The translations under genes and the position numbers were made by a program. A stretch of 64,000 nt of DNA from the NCBI GenBank assembly GCA_012845835.1, contig JABAKD010000005.1, positions 6,762,655-6,826,654 of the forward strand, in the 5' to 3' direction. Under the pieces are notes generated by a model. The model was given only the letters and a program-made list of their open reading frames with translations. It did no database searches and had not been told where the DNA came from. Positions 22,983 through 33,035 of this stretch are shown in pieces (positions within the stretch are counted from its first letter, which is position 1; the number at the start of each line of letters is the position of its first letter). This stretch comes from Undaria pinnatifida (taxonomy: Eukaryota > Sar > Phaeophyceae > Laminariales > Alariaceae).

Positions 22983-23405
22983 ATTTTTCTCCGGCGGATT
23001 GAGAAAATTGAGCTTAAGCTCACCACACTTCCACGTATTTTTATGCATATCGTGTGTCATTTTAACTTGATTGTATTCGCAATCCAGCGCTATCATAGCC
23101 GGCGTATCCTTCAGTTCCCGTGGTACGAGTAGCGACAGCTCGAACTGTCCCTACCGGCGGTCACCGTTTCTGCTCCAGCAGCGCAAGCCACCTTTGTAGA
23201 CGGATGCGTGAGTATGTCAATCCGACTTGATCCCTGAGGATCAGGTGCGGCGGAGAACCCGGAACGTCGTCCTTCCGGATAGTGTGGGACTGGCGCAAGC
23301 TCACCCACTAACACAACCCCCCCCCCCCCGGCCATGAGAAAACAGCCGTCCGCCGGACTTGGTCCAGTTACAGTCCACCCTACACCTTACCCATTCGGGC
23401 GTTGG
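22983..23405 (+). repeat. dispersed repeat G, second of a direct pair
   Basis: A diverged copy of 22265-22685, in the same orientation about 718 bases downstream. It contains a poly-C run near 23318 that the first copy lacks. Confidence 0.75.
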
Positions 23406-23810
23406 TCAGAGTACCAGTACCAGATTGGTACTCGATGACTCGCCAGTACCAGTCATGTTGAATGACTCGGTGCCTGGAGTACTTGAAGCAGAAAATGACT
23501 GAGTGCCTGCCAGCACCTGGATGGAGTACTTGAAGCTGAAAATGACTAAGTACTTGTCAGTGCCTGGAGTGCTTCAAGCTGAAATCACTGAACACCTTGC
23601 AGTACCTGGAGTACTTGAAGCTGAAAATGACTGAATATCTGCCTGTAACTGGAGTACTTGATGTTGGAAATGCCTGAGTACCAGGAGTACTTCTGAATTC
23701 AGCTGAAAATGACGGAATACTTCGAGTACTTGAAGCTGAAAATGACTGAGTATTTGCCAGTACCTGGAGTACTGAGTACCTGCCGGTACCTGGAGAAATG
23801 ACTGGTGGTA
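23406..23810. repeat. minisatellite, unit about 45-50 bases
   Basis: About eight imperfect units each contain AGTACCTGGAGTACTTGAAG and CTGAAAATGACTGAGTAC. Spacers and units vary in length, unlike a CRISPR array. Confidence 0.85.
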
Positions 23811-25184
23811 TTGGTTGGTGCCGGTATTCTGACGACCTTTGTAGTTCTGGTATTAATAGTATGCCGTGTATAGTGCGTACGCTACGGCTTAGCCTGCTGT
23901 GTGTGGCATGTCACGAGCGATGCTGTTGATATATTTAATGTGAAGTAATTTTCGTTCGTTCGTGGTCGGGGCAAAATAGTCGCTCGTTTTGGAAAACACA
24001 AACAAAATCCGAGACTGTTTTTAGTGAGTCACACCCGAGTGACTACTTCGTTGCCCAGAACAAGCTCTTGACTACAGATTGCTTCACATTGCCCGACTTG
24101 ACCCTTCTGGGACCTAGGCATAGAGATATAAGCATAGTCTAGAGATATAGGTACAGAGATTATGTAGCCACCTGAAGAGCGACAAACTCCGATATATTCT
24201 ATTCCAGGTGCTACCTGGTGCTCCCTTTTGGAGCCCGTGTGCGGCCATAGAACGATTGGCAAAAGTGGCAAGTAAGTCCGGTCTCGTCGTATTGTTAACG
24301 CGCCACGTGTGAATATCAGTTGTGGATACCAGGTCCCCTTCCTCTAGACGGAGTGCCGCCTCATTCACACAGAAGTTCGAGGCCATCAGAGGTCACAGAC
24401 TCCGTTCCGTGCTGACCCGAGGTACTGACCCATCTCAGTGTGTCCTCCACACCACAAGCACACATGTTAACTTCCTGCCAGGGGCAGGCCCCACATTGGC
24501 GTCGTCGGCAGGACTTTTTTTTCATCATACGGCATCGGTAAGAACGGGTACTCAGTCCTATGATACCGTCATACACCTTGGTATAGGTTTTGGTTGTCGA
24601 TGCAGACGTTGTGAGGAGATCAAATCACGATCACCACACACACGAAACGGTAGTGATTTATTTGGTTTCTGCCTGCCGGCGGTCGTTGATTTCAGCGCAA
24701 CTTTCCTCTCATCTCTAATGTTGTATATCGGAACGATGATCGATTTCGATCCGATACGGGCCTAAAAATCCGATATATATATGTATATATAGGACAACAA
24801 CCCGGCTTTTATCGGATCGGATCGGATCGGTACTATTTCGGATTCCCACACGAAAAGCGACATGCGAATGCTGAATTACAGGTCATGTTACTGCCAAAGG
24901 TGCACGCATTTTTTCTTCTTCTGACCTCTCGCGCCGAATTATTCGCCTTAGCACCATCCGAACAGGGGGCCAGGGGACAGCAGAGCGACATCCCCTCCCC
25001 GCTAGAAATAAGTCATTCTTATCGGATATCGAGACGATTTTTTTCCGATTGATTACCGATCCGAAGTCCGATGTATCGGAACTTTCGATACAATATGAAA
25101 CACTACTATCACAAAAACGAACGGTTGTGCTCACCGTCACAGCCATGGTATCATATTGTAAGGCTTTCTTTCGGTAGGGTAGTG
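23811..25184. other. no gene recognised; ATCGG-rich stretch
   Basis: CCGAT/ATCGG units recur between 24735 and 25085, including ATCGGATCGGATCGGATCGG near 24812. Open frames around 24100-24760 lack splice-supported coding character. Confidence 0.35.
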
Positions 25185-25510
25185 TTATGGAGTGCCCTCC
25201 GTAGATGGGTAGTCTATAGATTCGACGTGAAATCATGTCATGGTTGGGGTGAAATTAGGTGATAGTAGATATGTCACAGTCACATCAAGGCCATCATACA
25301 TACCGGTAGGCGATGATGTAAATGGCGGTGATGATCCAGGCAGGACTTCTCACCTTGTCACTGCTCTGCTCTGCCTGCCTGCCTGCCTGTACTATACTGT
25401 TCCGTAGAGTATGGATAGCGAGCCAAAGGAGAGATGAATACAGACAGCGGGAGCCATGAAGAGAGCGCTTCCCAACACCGACAACCCTGCACCACCCTCG
25501 GGGACCGCTT
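25185..25510 (+). repeat. dispersed repeat C, copy 1
   Basis: It aligns with 62958-63345. Shared blocks are GGAGTGCCCTCCGTAGA, ATAGATT.GACGTGAAA, CATGTCATGGTTG, TCAAGGCCATCATA and GAGCGCTTCCCAACACCGAC. Confidence 0.65.
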
Positions 25511-26660
25511 GACAGTAGGCAATTGGTTAACTTTGTACCAATGGTCAAATGGACCAATACCACCCTGTATTTCCTTAACAAATGACGTCGTCGACAGACC
25601 ATGGGTTTTTAGGTCATGGATTCGGAACTCAACGTGATTTTATTCGCAGATTCGGGTCCTGCCGATGGTGAAAGGTCAGCCAATTGCCATCGTACCCTAG
25701 CTAAGCCTTGTAACAATGGGTGGTGTGGTGGCTCTTGCGAGGAGTTTGACCAACCCGCCCGTGGCCTCCGGTGTTTTCCGAACGGTTACGAACGGTCTTA
25801 CCTCCCTTTTTTTGTTAGCGTCACAGCCCGTACCGGTATCATAATAGGTATTAACCCCTATTATTTATACTATCGTTTTGTTGGGGACACATCCATGGCA
25901 GGAATTGGTGTGGAGGGTCATTTTGTCGGTGGTGAAAGGGGTTTCAGCCCTCCTACGTTTCCGAAGATTCTTGTCCCTTTTTTTTCAACCAGAATTAGCC
26001 TTAACTCTCGTATGCCTTCTGGCTATTTGCTCTGTGTGTGTGCTTTTTTTTAGTTCCTTCAGCCCTACGTTTCCGAAGAGTCATGTCCCTTCATTTACAA
26101 ACAGGATTAGGCCTAACTCTTATAGACTATACCTTCTGGCTATTTTGCTTTTTTTCTGGCTTCTTCTTTGACTTGTTTTTTGCTGTGTGTGGTGTTATTC
26201 GTACCCGGCACGCTGACATTTCATTTGATTTCCTCTTATATACCAGGTACCGGGCAGGCCTACTGGTGTATGCTAGCACTGCAAAAATTGTGGCGCACTA
26301 ATTCGGCGAACTGCTGTATTAACTTGTTCCGAAAGCTGTCATGGTGGGTGCACTTTGAAGGCGTCAAGCATCGTGGTTCTCAGTTCTGAATCGTTGATGC
26401 CACTATTGAAACCCTCGAGCCACATACATAGATAGCTTCGTTTGACACCCGCCGTATATTATTCCTATTATACGAGTACCTGCCCTCGTTTAGATTTACA
26501 AGAAGGGCAATATGAGACAAAGGTTAATACTGCTGTGCTGCTGCTGTCCCGTAAGCGTCGAGCGCATGAACGCTTTTTTTTTGTTCTTGTCATACCCAGA
26601 ATGAGCCTGCTGCTCTGAAACTTCACTAGCAAAATGCGATACCTGGCATGATATTATATA
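25511..26660. other. no gene recognised; tandem duplication
   Basis: Two diverged copies of about 105 bases lie at 25943-26050 and 26056-26165 (TACGTTTCCGAAGA, CCTTCTGGCTATTT). A fragment of dispersed repeat D lies at 26165-26235. A TACCAGGTA site follows at 26241-26249. Confidence 0.45.
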
Positions 26661-26825
26661 CCTTGTGTGTTTCATCCAAAGTATTTTCAGCCATTTGGTC
26701 GGAGCAGGGCCAAGGTCTGTGCAGCCTCAACTCTGACCACAGCCATCCCTCCTCCCCTATACCCTCCCTCTGCTTCCCCTAACCCCCCTGGCCCGTCATG
26801 CGCACGCCCTTTTTTTTTCCAACAG

Positions 26826-27116
26826 ACTCCTGCCAGCAGCGACCCCCGGAAATCCCAACGCTGGTATCTACACGACGTACATCGAGTCTCGGACGAAGAA
26901 AAAGAGCACGGCCCTCGCTCCTTCCACGCTACCCCGAGGGCACCGCCTCACGGGTCAGCCCGCCAAAACCGCAACAACAGTACGGCGTCCAATCCCCACG
27001 ATGCGGCTAACCCGCTCCATGCCGCGGCTGCTCATTTGAGGGATGACCCGTCGATAGGACCCAAGGCTACCAAGTTGGGGGGGGGGTGGATGGGTGCGCA
27101 AAATGGTGGCTTGTAG
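26826..27116 (+). CDS. candidate terminal exon, unknown protein
   Basis: After a strong acceptor (poly-T then CCAACAG, ending 26825) a frame of 96 codons runs to a TAG at 27116. It starts TPASSDPRKSQRWYLHDV, is hydrophilic with Asn, His and Ala-rich parts, and ends in Gly-rich residues encoded by a G run. GC content is higher than in the flanks. A second open frame overlaps it. No domain is recognised and no upstream exon was found, so it could be a chance frame in a GC-rich patch. Confidence 0.28.
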   Translation, partial: TPASSDPRKSQRWYLHDVHRVSDEEKEHGPRSFHATPRAPPHGSARQNRNNSTASNPHDAANPLHAAAAHLRDDPSIGPKATKLGGGWMGAQNGGL

Positions 27117-27899
27117 AGCAGTTCTTTGGGGGAAAGGGTAGATATGGCGGGGGGTGGGTGGGTGCTCATACCGTGCATGGCCGTCGCCTTATGACATTAG
27201 ACCTTACCATGCCGGGACGGAGAGCGTCGAGTTTTCACCCGATCAGTCAGATGTTGTTTGCAGCAAGCTGCGAAGAGCGGTAAGATAGTCAGCGAGTCGC
27301 ACGAAGGGTGAGCTTCAATGTCTACTGAGAACCGCGTGTGAGGCGGAGTTCGGCACCTCGTGTATGGGGGGAAGGGTGGACGATTACGGAAATAAACGAT
27401 CGCTGGTAGAGATTTTTCTTACAGTGAGAGAAAATTAAATATAAGATGGGCTGAGATCGAGGATGTCATCGAAAAGTCATCTTTGCAAGGTGCGCATGGT
27501 GCTGCGGGAAGTGAGTCGATGCAGTGTCGGTGCGGATCTGTGGTTGATGGTTTTGTTTTTATTGTTGATATGGTCGGTCGGTGTTTGTTGTTGGTGTTTT
27601 TGTTGTTGATGGTGTCGATGGAGGTGTTAGGAACGGGCGCGTGCTACAGGAAGGGGTTGTTTCTATGCCAGATCGATACACCTGGTGTTGGTGGTGTTGG
27701 TGTTGGCGATGTTGAGGGCGGTTGTGCTTGATACGGAGGCATTGCTGAGCGCGAGAAGGCTTCGTAGGTACTTACGCACCCAAACCTCTACGTAGTGCTT
27801 CTGTGTTATGCTCCATGCTGCTGCGGCCGAGATTTGTTATTGTTTTGTTAGCGGCCGTAGCCCACGAAGAAGGAAGGCAGGGGGAGGTTCTTTGTGTTT
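27117..27899. other. no gene recognised
   Basis: A foldback-terminus fragment lies at 27425-27495 (GGCTGAGATCGAGGATGTC). A GTTGTTGGTGTT-type low-complexity stretch follows at 27540-27720. Confidence 0.35.
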
Positions 27900-28260
27900 C
27901 CGCTTCTCCCGTGTAAGCTACGCACACCCCTGTGACGGCAGCAAGGAAAGCGATGATAGGCTCTCTTACTATTTACCAGTATTACTTTTTTAAGGCAGTT
28001 ATAGGCTCTCTTTTTTGCTTACCTGGTATACTTTTTATTTGTCCATTTACGGCACGTGCACCTTATTATTTAGGAAATCAGCGATGGGCTCTGCTGTTTC
28101 GTCTTACTCGTTTCCCCCCGTGTATGCTACGTAAACATAGGATAATAGGCTCTCTTGTTTTGCTTACGTTCCCTGGAAGGCGTTGACGGGCTCCCTTGTT
28201 TTGCTTGTTGCCATTCTTTGTTTTTTACCCGTGCACGCTGCGTACACCCCTGGTGTATGT
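27900..28260. repeat. diverged tandem repeats with GGCTCTCTTGTTTTGCTTAC
   Basis: Two motifs alternate about four times. One is GGCTCTCTT..TTGCTTAC (27957, 28005, 28087, 28148, 28189). The other is CCCGTG(T/C)A.GCT(A/G)CG(C/T)A (27909, 28116, 28228). A TACCTGGTA site lies at 28020-28028. Confidence 0.6.
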
Positions 28261-28424
28261 TTATCGTTCGCTCTTGATTCTGTTTGACTTATTCGCCAAC
28301 AAAGACAGTTTTTGGGGCAATGCGGCTGGACGTATATAGGTTGTGTGCGCTTGTGCACGGATGCTTTTTGAAGGCTTTGCATGGATCATGCCCAGCTCTA
28401 CAGCTTTCCGAAGTCTCGCGGGTC

Positions 28425-28560
28425 GGGTCAAGAGGTGTTCAAACCTCACGAGTCGGTTACGGGTCGGGTCAGGTGGAAGGTGTTCAAATCTCACGGATCG
28501 GGTCGGGCAACCCTGACGGTCACCCTGACGCGGCCCGACCCACGATAAGCGACCCGATCC
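28425..28560. repeat. GGGTC-rich degenerate repeat
   Basis: Units of CGGGTCGGGTCA and, later, their complement (CGGCCCGACCC) alternate with two copies of GGTGTTCAAA.CTCACG. Confidence 0.6.
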
Positions 28561-29844
28561 ATGAAAAATTTGTTTCTTCGTGGTTTGGCCGCGGGTAGCT
28601 AGCTGCCTTTTTAGGGGGGTGTGATTGTGGATGGACGATTTTTGGTGGTTCCATTGGTCACAGTGTCATAGCCGGTCACTAAATTCGTCTATGTACGCGC
28701 TGCACCCGTATGTGCGTGCTTCGAGTCGAGTCTCGACAGGAGATCCGCCAGTCCGTTGCTTGTGGTGTAGGTATTATATATCAGCGGGGAATGGCTTAAG
28801 TTTGTTGACGGGACTTCAGGCATCGCGATTTTACTGGTGTTTTATGTTTTTGGAAAGAAGGATAAAATTTTATTCGGCACCCCTCTTCGTCGGCACCTGG
28901 AGATTCGTCTGATTCGTCTGATTTACGTCGTGATCCTTACAGATGTCACGATCTTACACGAATCGTATATGTTTGTGTTTGTTCGAGAAATAACGCTTGG
29001 TGCATACGTGCGTGCATGTGTGTGTGCAGATCGTGCGAAAGTCGGAAGTCGATGCTTGTAATGGCGTTGTCATACAGGCTGCGGGTTGTGTCATGCTGAC
29101 TGCAGCATGCGAAGACGAGACGTTTCGCGTTGAAAGTAAAAAAATGCAAGGTTCTGGACTGATACATACATGTACTACTTTCATCGCAACGGGTTGTAAG
29201 CAAAAATGCGTGATGACGGTCACATGTCACAACCAGCGGTGTCCCCTATTCCCGATAAGAAAACGCCTTCCGACATTTATGGAAACCTCCAGATTGTGAT
29301 ATGCGTAAAAAGCGGTTGACAATCGTTGCGCCATCATTCGCTTCAAAACTGCCAGCGTATGCTTCGCAAAATAAAAGAAAACGTGTGCTTCGCATTATAA
29401 AAGAAAACAAAACGCAATTATAAATGGGCTTTTGTTTTTCTAGTACGGGGGCGTTGGATTGTTATCCCCTGACTTTTATCGCCGAAAGGGGTTTTGGTCC
29501 GTTTCCGGTACGCCACGAGCCCGAATTGCCGTCATAATAAGGCATCTTTGGCGCTTGAAGTTGTAAACCAATCAAAGCACGTTTCGTTCACACTCACTCG
29601 TCGACATAAAATAAAAAGTTTAATAGAAGCCACGTAAGACTACTAGTCTATATACTGTAGACTACAGTAGGCGGCCCCTTTTAACCCCGTTGGAGCCCAA
29701 AAGCCCGTCCCTATACCAATTTCAAGTAATTTGTTCCCGGAAACGGGTCCCGAAGTTGTGAAGGGGTACCACAGTGCGTCCGTGCCGCACCGTCCCATAT
29801 ATACAGATGTCCTTTGTCAAACGTGGCCCTCATTTTATTGTTTT
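28561..29844. other. no gene recognised
   Basis: Short frames on both strands. A segment near 29700-29770 (TACCAATTTCAAGTAA, GAAGGGGT) is shared with about 61640-61690. Confidence 0.35.
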
Positions 29845-30190
29845 ATTTTATTTTTAAATCACTTTTACTCTCCAGCTCAAGTCATAAGAGGTTTACCCCC
29901 GGCGACCTTCAGGACAAGCCGTGGTCAACGGGTGTTTTCCCTTCTTCCCCCCGGTACATGCCTTCGTTTTTGTCGCGCATAGGGTTCAGCATTCCCACTT
30001 TTCAGCTTTTTATGATCGTCGATTTTTATCGATTTTTTACCAATTCACCCCCTTCCGCTTTCCGCTCATCAATTTCTTTCGCAAGAAAAAGTCCTTGCGA
30101 ACACGAGTATGCACTTGGGAGGATTCGAATCCGTATCATTGGCTTTAGTAGGGACGATATTCGCCTACTATACTGTAACTACTCCACAGG
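29845..30190 (-). repeat. diverged SINE copy
   Basis: In reverse it has a B-box GGATTCGAATCC near 30118, a tail GACAAGCCGTGGTCAACGGG near 29912, and the CGCGCATAGGGTTCAGCATT block near 29974. Several blocks are altered compared with 42400-42714. Confidence 0.6.
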
Positions 30191-30628
30191 GGAGGCCTGC
30201 GCTCCTCTATCTAGCACATCATGACTCGTTCTTCTAGCAGTATACGTACGTGGCGTTTGTCAAGTGGGAGACAGTGCAACTGCCTCTTTTAAGTAAGACC
30301 TGAGGTCCCATGTTGTACCCCTTTTCCTTGTCGCGGGATCCCTTGAAAGGGGACCACCTACCTACTGTATGTACACAGGTATGGCATATCCTCTGAGTTT
30401 TACAGCTCCCTGCCAAATTTCAAATGTCGCCATCCTCAACGCGCGTTAAAAAGTCCCGTGCGCAGGTTCTTTCTGCGGGATTGTGTGTTGGTGTTTAGAG
30501 AGTTTAGAGCGCGGGAGGGGGGGAGGGGGCGGCGGCGGAGATTGAGCGACAACAATCAATGTCATTCATTGTGAGTTCCCCGGAATGATTAAACATTTTC
30601 AGGACACATCATCGACGCATGCTACGAT
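30191..30628. other. no gene recognised
   Basis: A GGGAGGGGG/GGCGGCGG purine tract lies at 30508-30540. Nothing else stands out. Confidence 0.3.
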
Positions 30629-30885
30629 CGAGGTACCAGGTATCACTCTTCGTCTGAAATGGCTTCTGAAGGACGAGGCCCCTTAGACCAAAATCGTCGG
30701 AATTTTGAGGATTTTTTTTTTTTGTATGATTCTCGTTAGGTACCTAGGCCATGGGATTTTTTCGTCCGGTAGTAGTAGCGGTTTTACTTTTCTCCAAATC
30801 AGTTTCGGGGAGAGGTCCCCTTAAGCTCCCAAATTGAGGAATCTCAGAAAAAAGTGGTGCACCCTCTATCGTACCACGCGTCCAT
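30629..30885 (-). mobile_element. MITE-like family B, copy 2, with a TACCAGGTA scar
   Basis: Reverse copy of the family at 4961 and 63634. Ends are CGATCGAGGTACCAGGTATC on the left and GTGCACCCTCTATCGTACC on the right. Compared with the two other copies, the left end carries seven additional bases, CCAGGTA, placed directly after GGTA. Confidence 0.75.
30634..30642. other. TACCAGGTA site interrupting a MITE end
   Basis: The sister ends read GAGGTATCAC (63634 copy, reverse) and GAGGTAGCAG (4961 copy, reverse). This one reads GAGGTACCAGGTATCAC. The difference is a duplicated TA flanking CCAGG. Confidence 0.85.
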
Positions 30886-33035
30886 CAGCTGTTTGTGGAT
30901 ATGATGAAGCATTTTTTTTGTGGTTGAGGGGGGGGGGGGCGGAGGTAGAACGACAACATTGATTTTTTAATTTAGAGTTCCCTTGAAGGCCAGGTCGTGA
31001 CGAAAATGTGGAAACCTGCTGCGTAGTGGTATCTATTTGCGACGGGTCGTCGTGACGCCCATGTGTCAAGTAGGGGGGGGGGGGGGGGGGGGGGGTGGAG
31101 CCTTCACGCTTGAAGCAATGATGCAGCCGACGGTATTTTCAATTGGTATTTTTCGAAGTACCAGGTATCACATGCAGCCTGCAATGACGAGTTTCGACGA
31201 ATGTCCCGATCTCACAGCTGAGATACAAGGTATATAATTTCTTTTTTTAATCATAATACGATTGCTCGCCGCATGTTCTCTAAAAGGAGTAGGGACTAAC
31301 TCCTCAAACAGATAGTAGCTATACACAGGCAAGGCAAGCGATAATGCCTGACAGGCGTGATAATGCGGGTACCTGCTGCAAACCCTGCCGCCGCATCAGG
31401 GGAGAGCGGGATATACCCACAAGATCGCGAATAACCTACCATCGTACCTGGTGGCACTCATTGCCGGATGAATCTTGGAACTCCAAAAAAAGATCGAAAA
31501 CACAAATTTCAAACCCGGAGTTGGCGACTAACAGAGGCAAGGTTTTCGGTAAAAACGACGGCATCGGTGCTCACCGCTGGTGCGACCACCGTGTTGTGGA
31601 AGGATTTGTGTCACAGAAACGACAACGAGGACCTCCGATAACAATAAGATAGAAAGGCTGGGTAAACCGCCACAGAGGCATGAGTCGCCCTGTACAATAT
31701 GAAGGTAGGAAGGGGGCGGTATATCAACACACAAGTCTTGTGTGCAATATGCCCTTTCATCTCATTAGATAATACTGTATCGCATTATTCTTGGTAAGGA
31801 TTTCATTCAACGGTTCATGCGAAAGCTCGACCCCAGAACATAACTGGATGTTTTTATGTATTAAACTTTTCATTTCACCATCGAATCAAAACCTAAAATC
31901 GAAATGTAGACGAGCAGTCAGTACCCACTGCCTGCTGTAATGTACAAACAAGGCAAGAAATGTTTGTTTAATTTCAACACCAATCCATCCAAATCCAACC
32001 CTTATTCCCTACCTGGCTCTGTCTGCATATCAAACACTTTTAAGGGGCCCTTGCTCTCGCTCACGCCACCTTTCCTACAAATGCCCACCAGGGCTCATTG
32101 AAGATCTACAGAGACGGATACGTTGATCCCGCTTGCAGTAGGTCTTACAGCTGACGTCGAGTACGGAGAAGGTTTTACTTCATGACCCAACGACAGGAAC
32201 AGGCGAAAACTGCTCTCTACCAGGTATGTCCTATGCCCTTACAAAGGGAACGTAGCTCTATATATGGTACTATTGCTTGCCTGCGCGGAAACTACCAACA
32301 CCGCTAGCCTGAAGCGGTCAAACTATGTAACTACCAGCACGGCGGTGCATACCGAGCCTAGCACTCTCTTGCAGAGTTTGCTCATCAGACCTGGCTAGGC
32401 AACTATCAACATTATTCCCTCAAATCAGAAATCGAGGATTCCACATCGGGACATGGAACTACTTGAATGCTGGGGTAAAACTGCTGGCAGCACGAAGAAA
32501 TTGGTGGAAAAATTACTCCAAAAACTCACGTTGCATCTACTATGACAGGCGTACACCCTATCCCGAGCGACGAAACGAGACCCCCTAAAAAGGACATCGC
32601 GTACGTGCAGAAAGCTCAACAACGTGTTGAGCGGAGCACCAACACCAAAACCGAACCGCCTGATGATGTATTCCCTTTGGAAAGTCGATTTTGAAGGACT
32701 ACAAGGGACACGTGGCTGGCGACTGGCACCAGACACATTTCGAACTGCACGCCGCTACGCTCCCCTTTTAAGTCACCCCAACCCGGTAAAAAAACTCCTT
32801 CGCTTCATACAACTGCGATCTCGAACAACACGGCCGCCTAAGCTATATGGAAACCCTTGCCTAGCTGAGGTTTCACATGACAAACAGGAAAAACAACGCA
32901 ACGCCAAACCGAAAAATAATTAGAGGGAAAAATAAAAGAGATTACCAGGTACACATACCTGGTGCAACAGATCATGGAAATGCAAACCAACACCACAACC
33001 TCAACCCTCACCCGGTCACACAAAATAACGCCACA
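30886..33035. other. no gene recognised; 3' flank of the nrdB-like gene at right end
   Basis: Poly-G runs lie near 30928 and 31073-31096. TACCAGGTA sites lie at 31159, 32218 and 32943. A foldback-terminus fragment lies at 31175-31240. Plus frames up to 102 residues lack coding character. The right end is the 3' flank of the minus-strand reductase gene. Confidence 0.4.

Noticed and set aside
23406-23810. CRISPR-like array
   Set aside because: Units and intervals vary in length, the 'spacers' are themselves repeats, and the window is eukaryotic.
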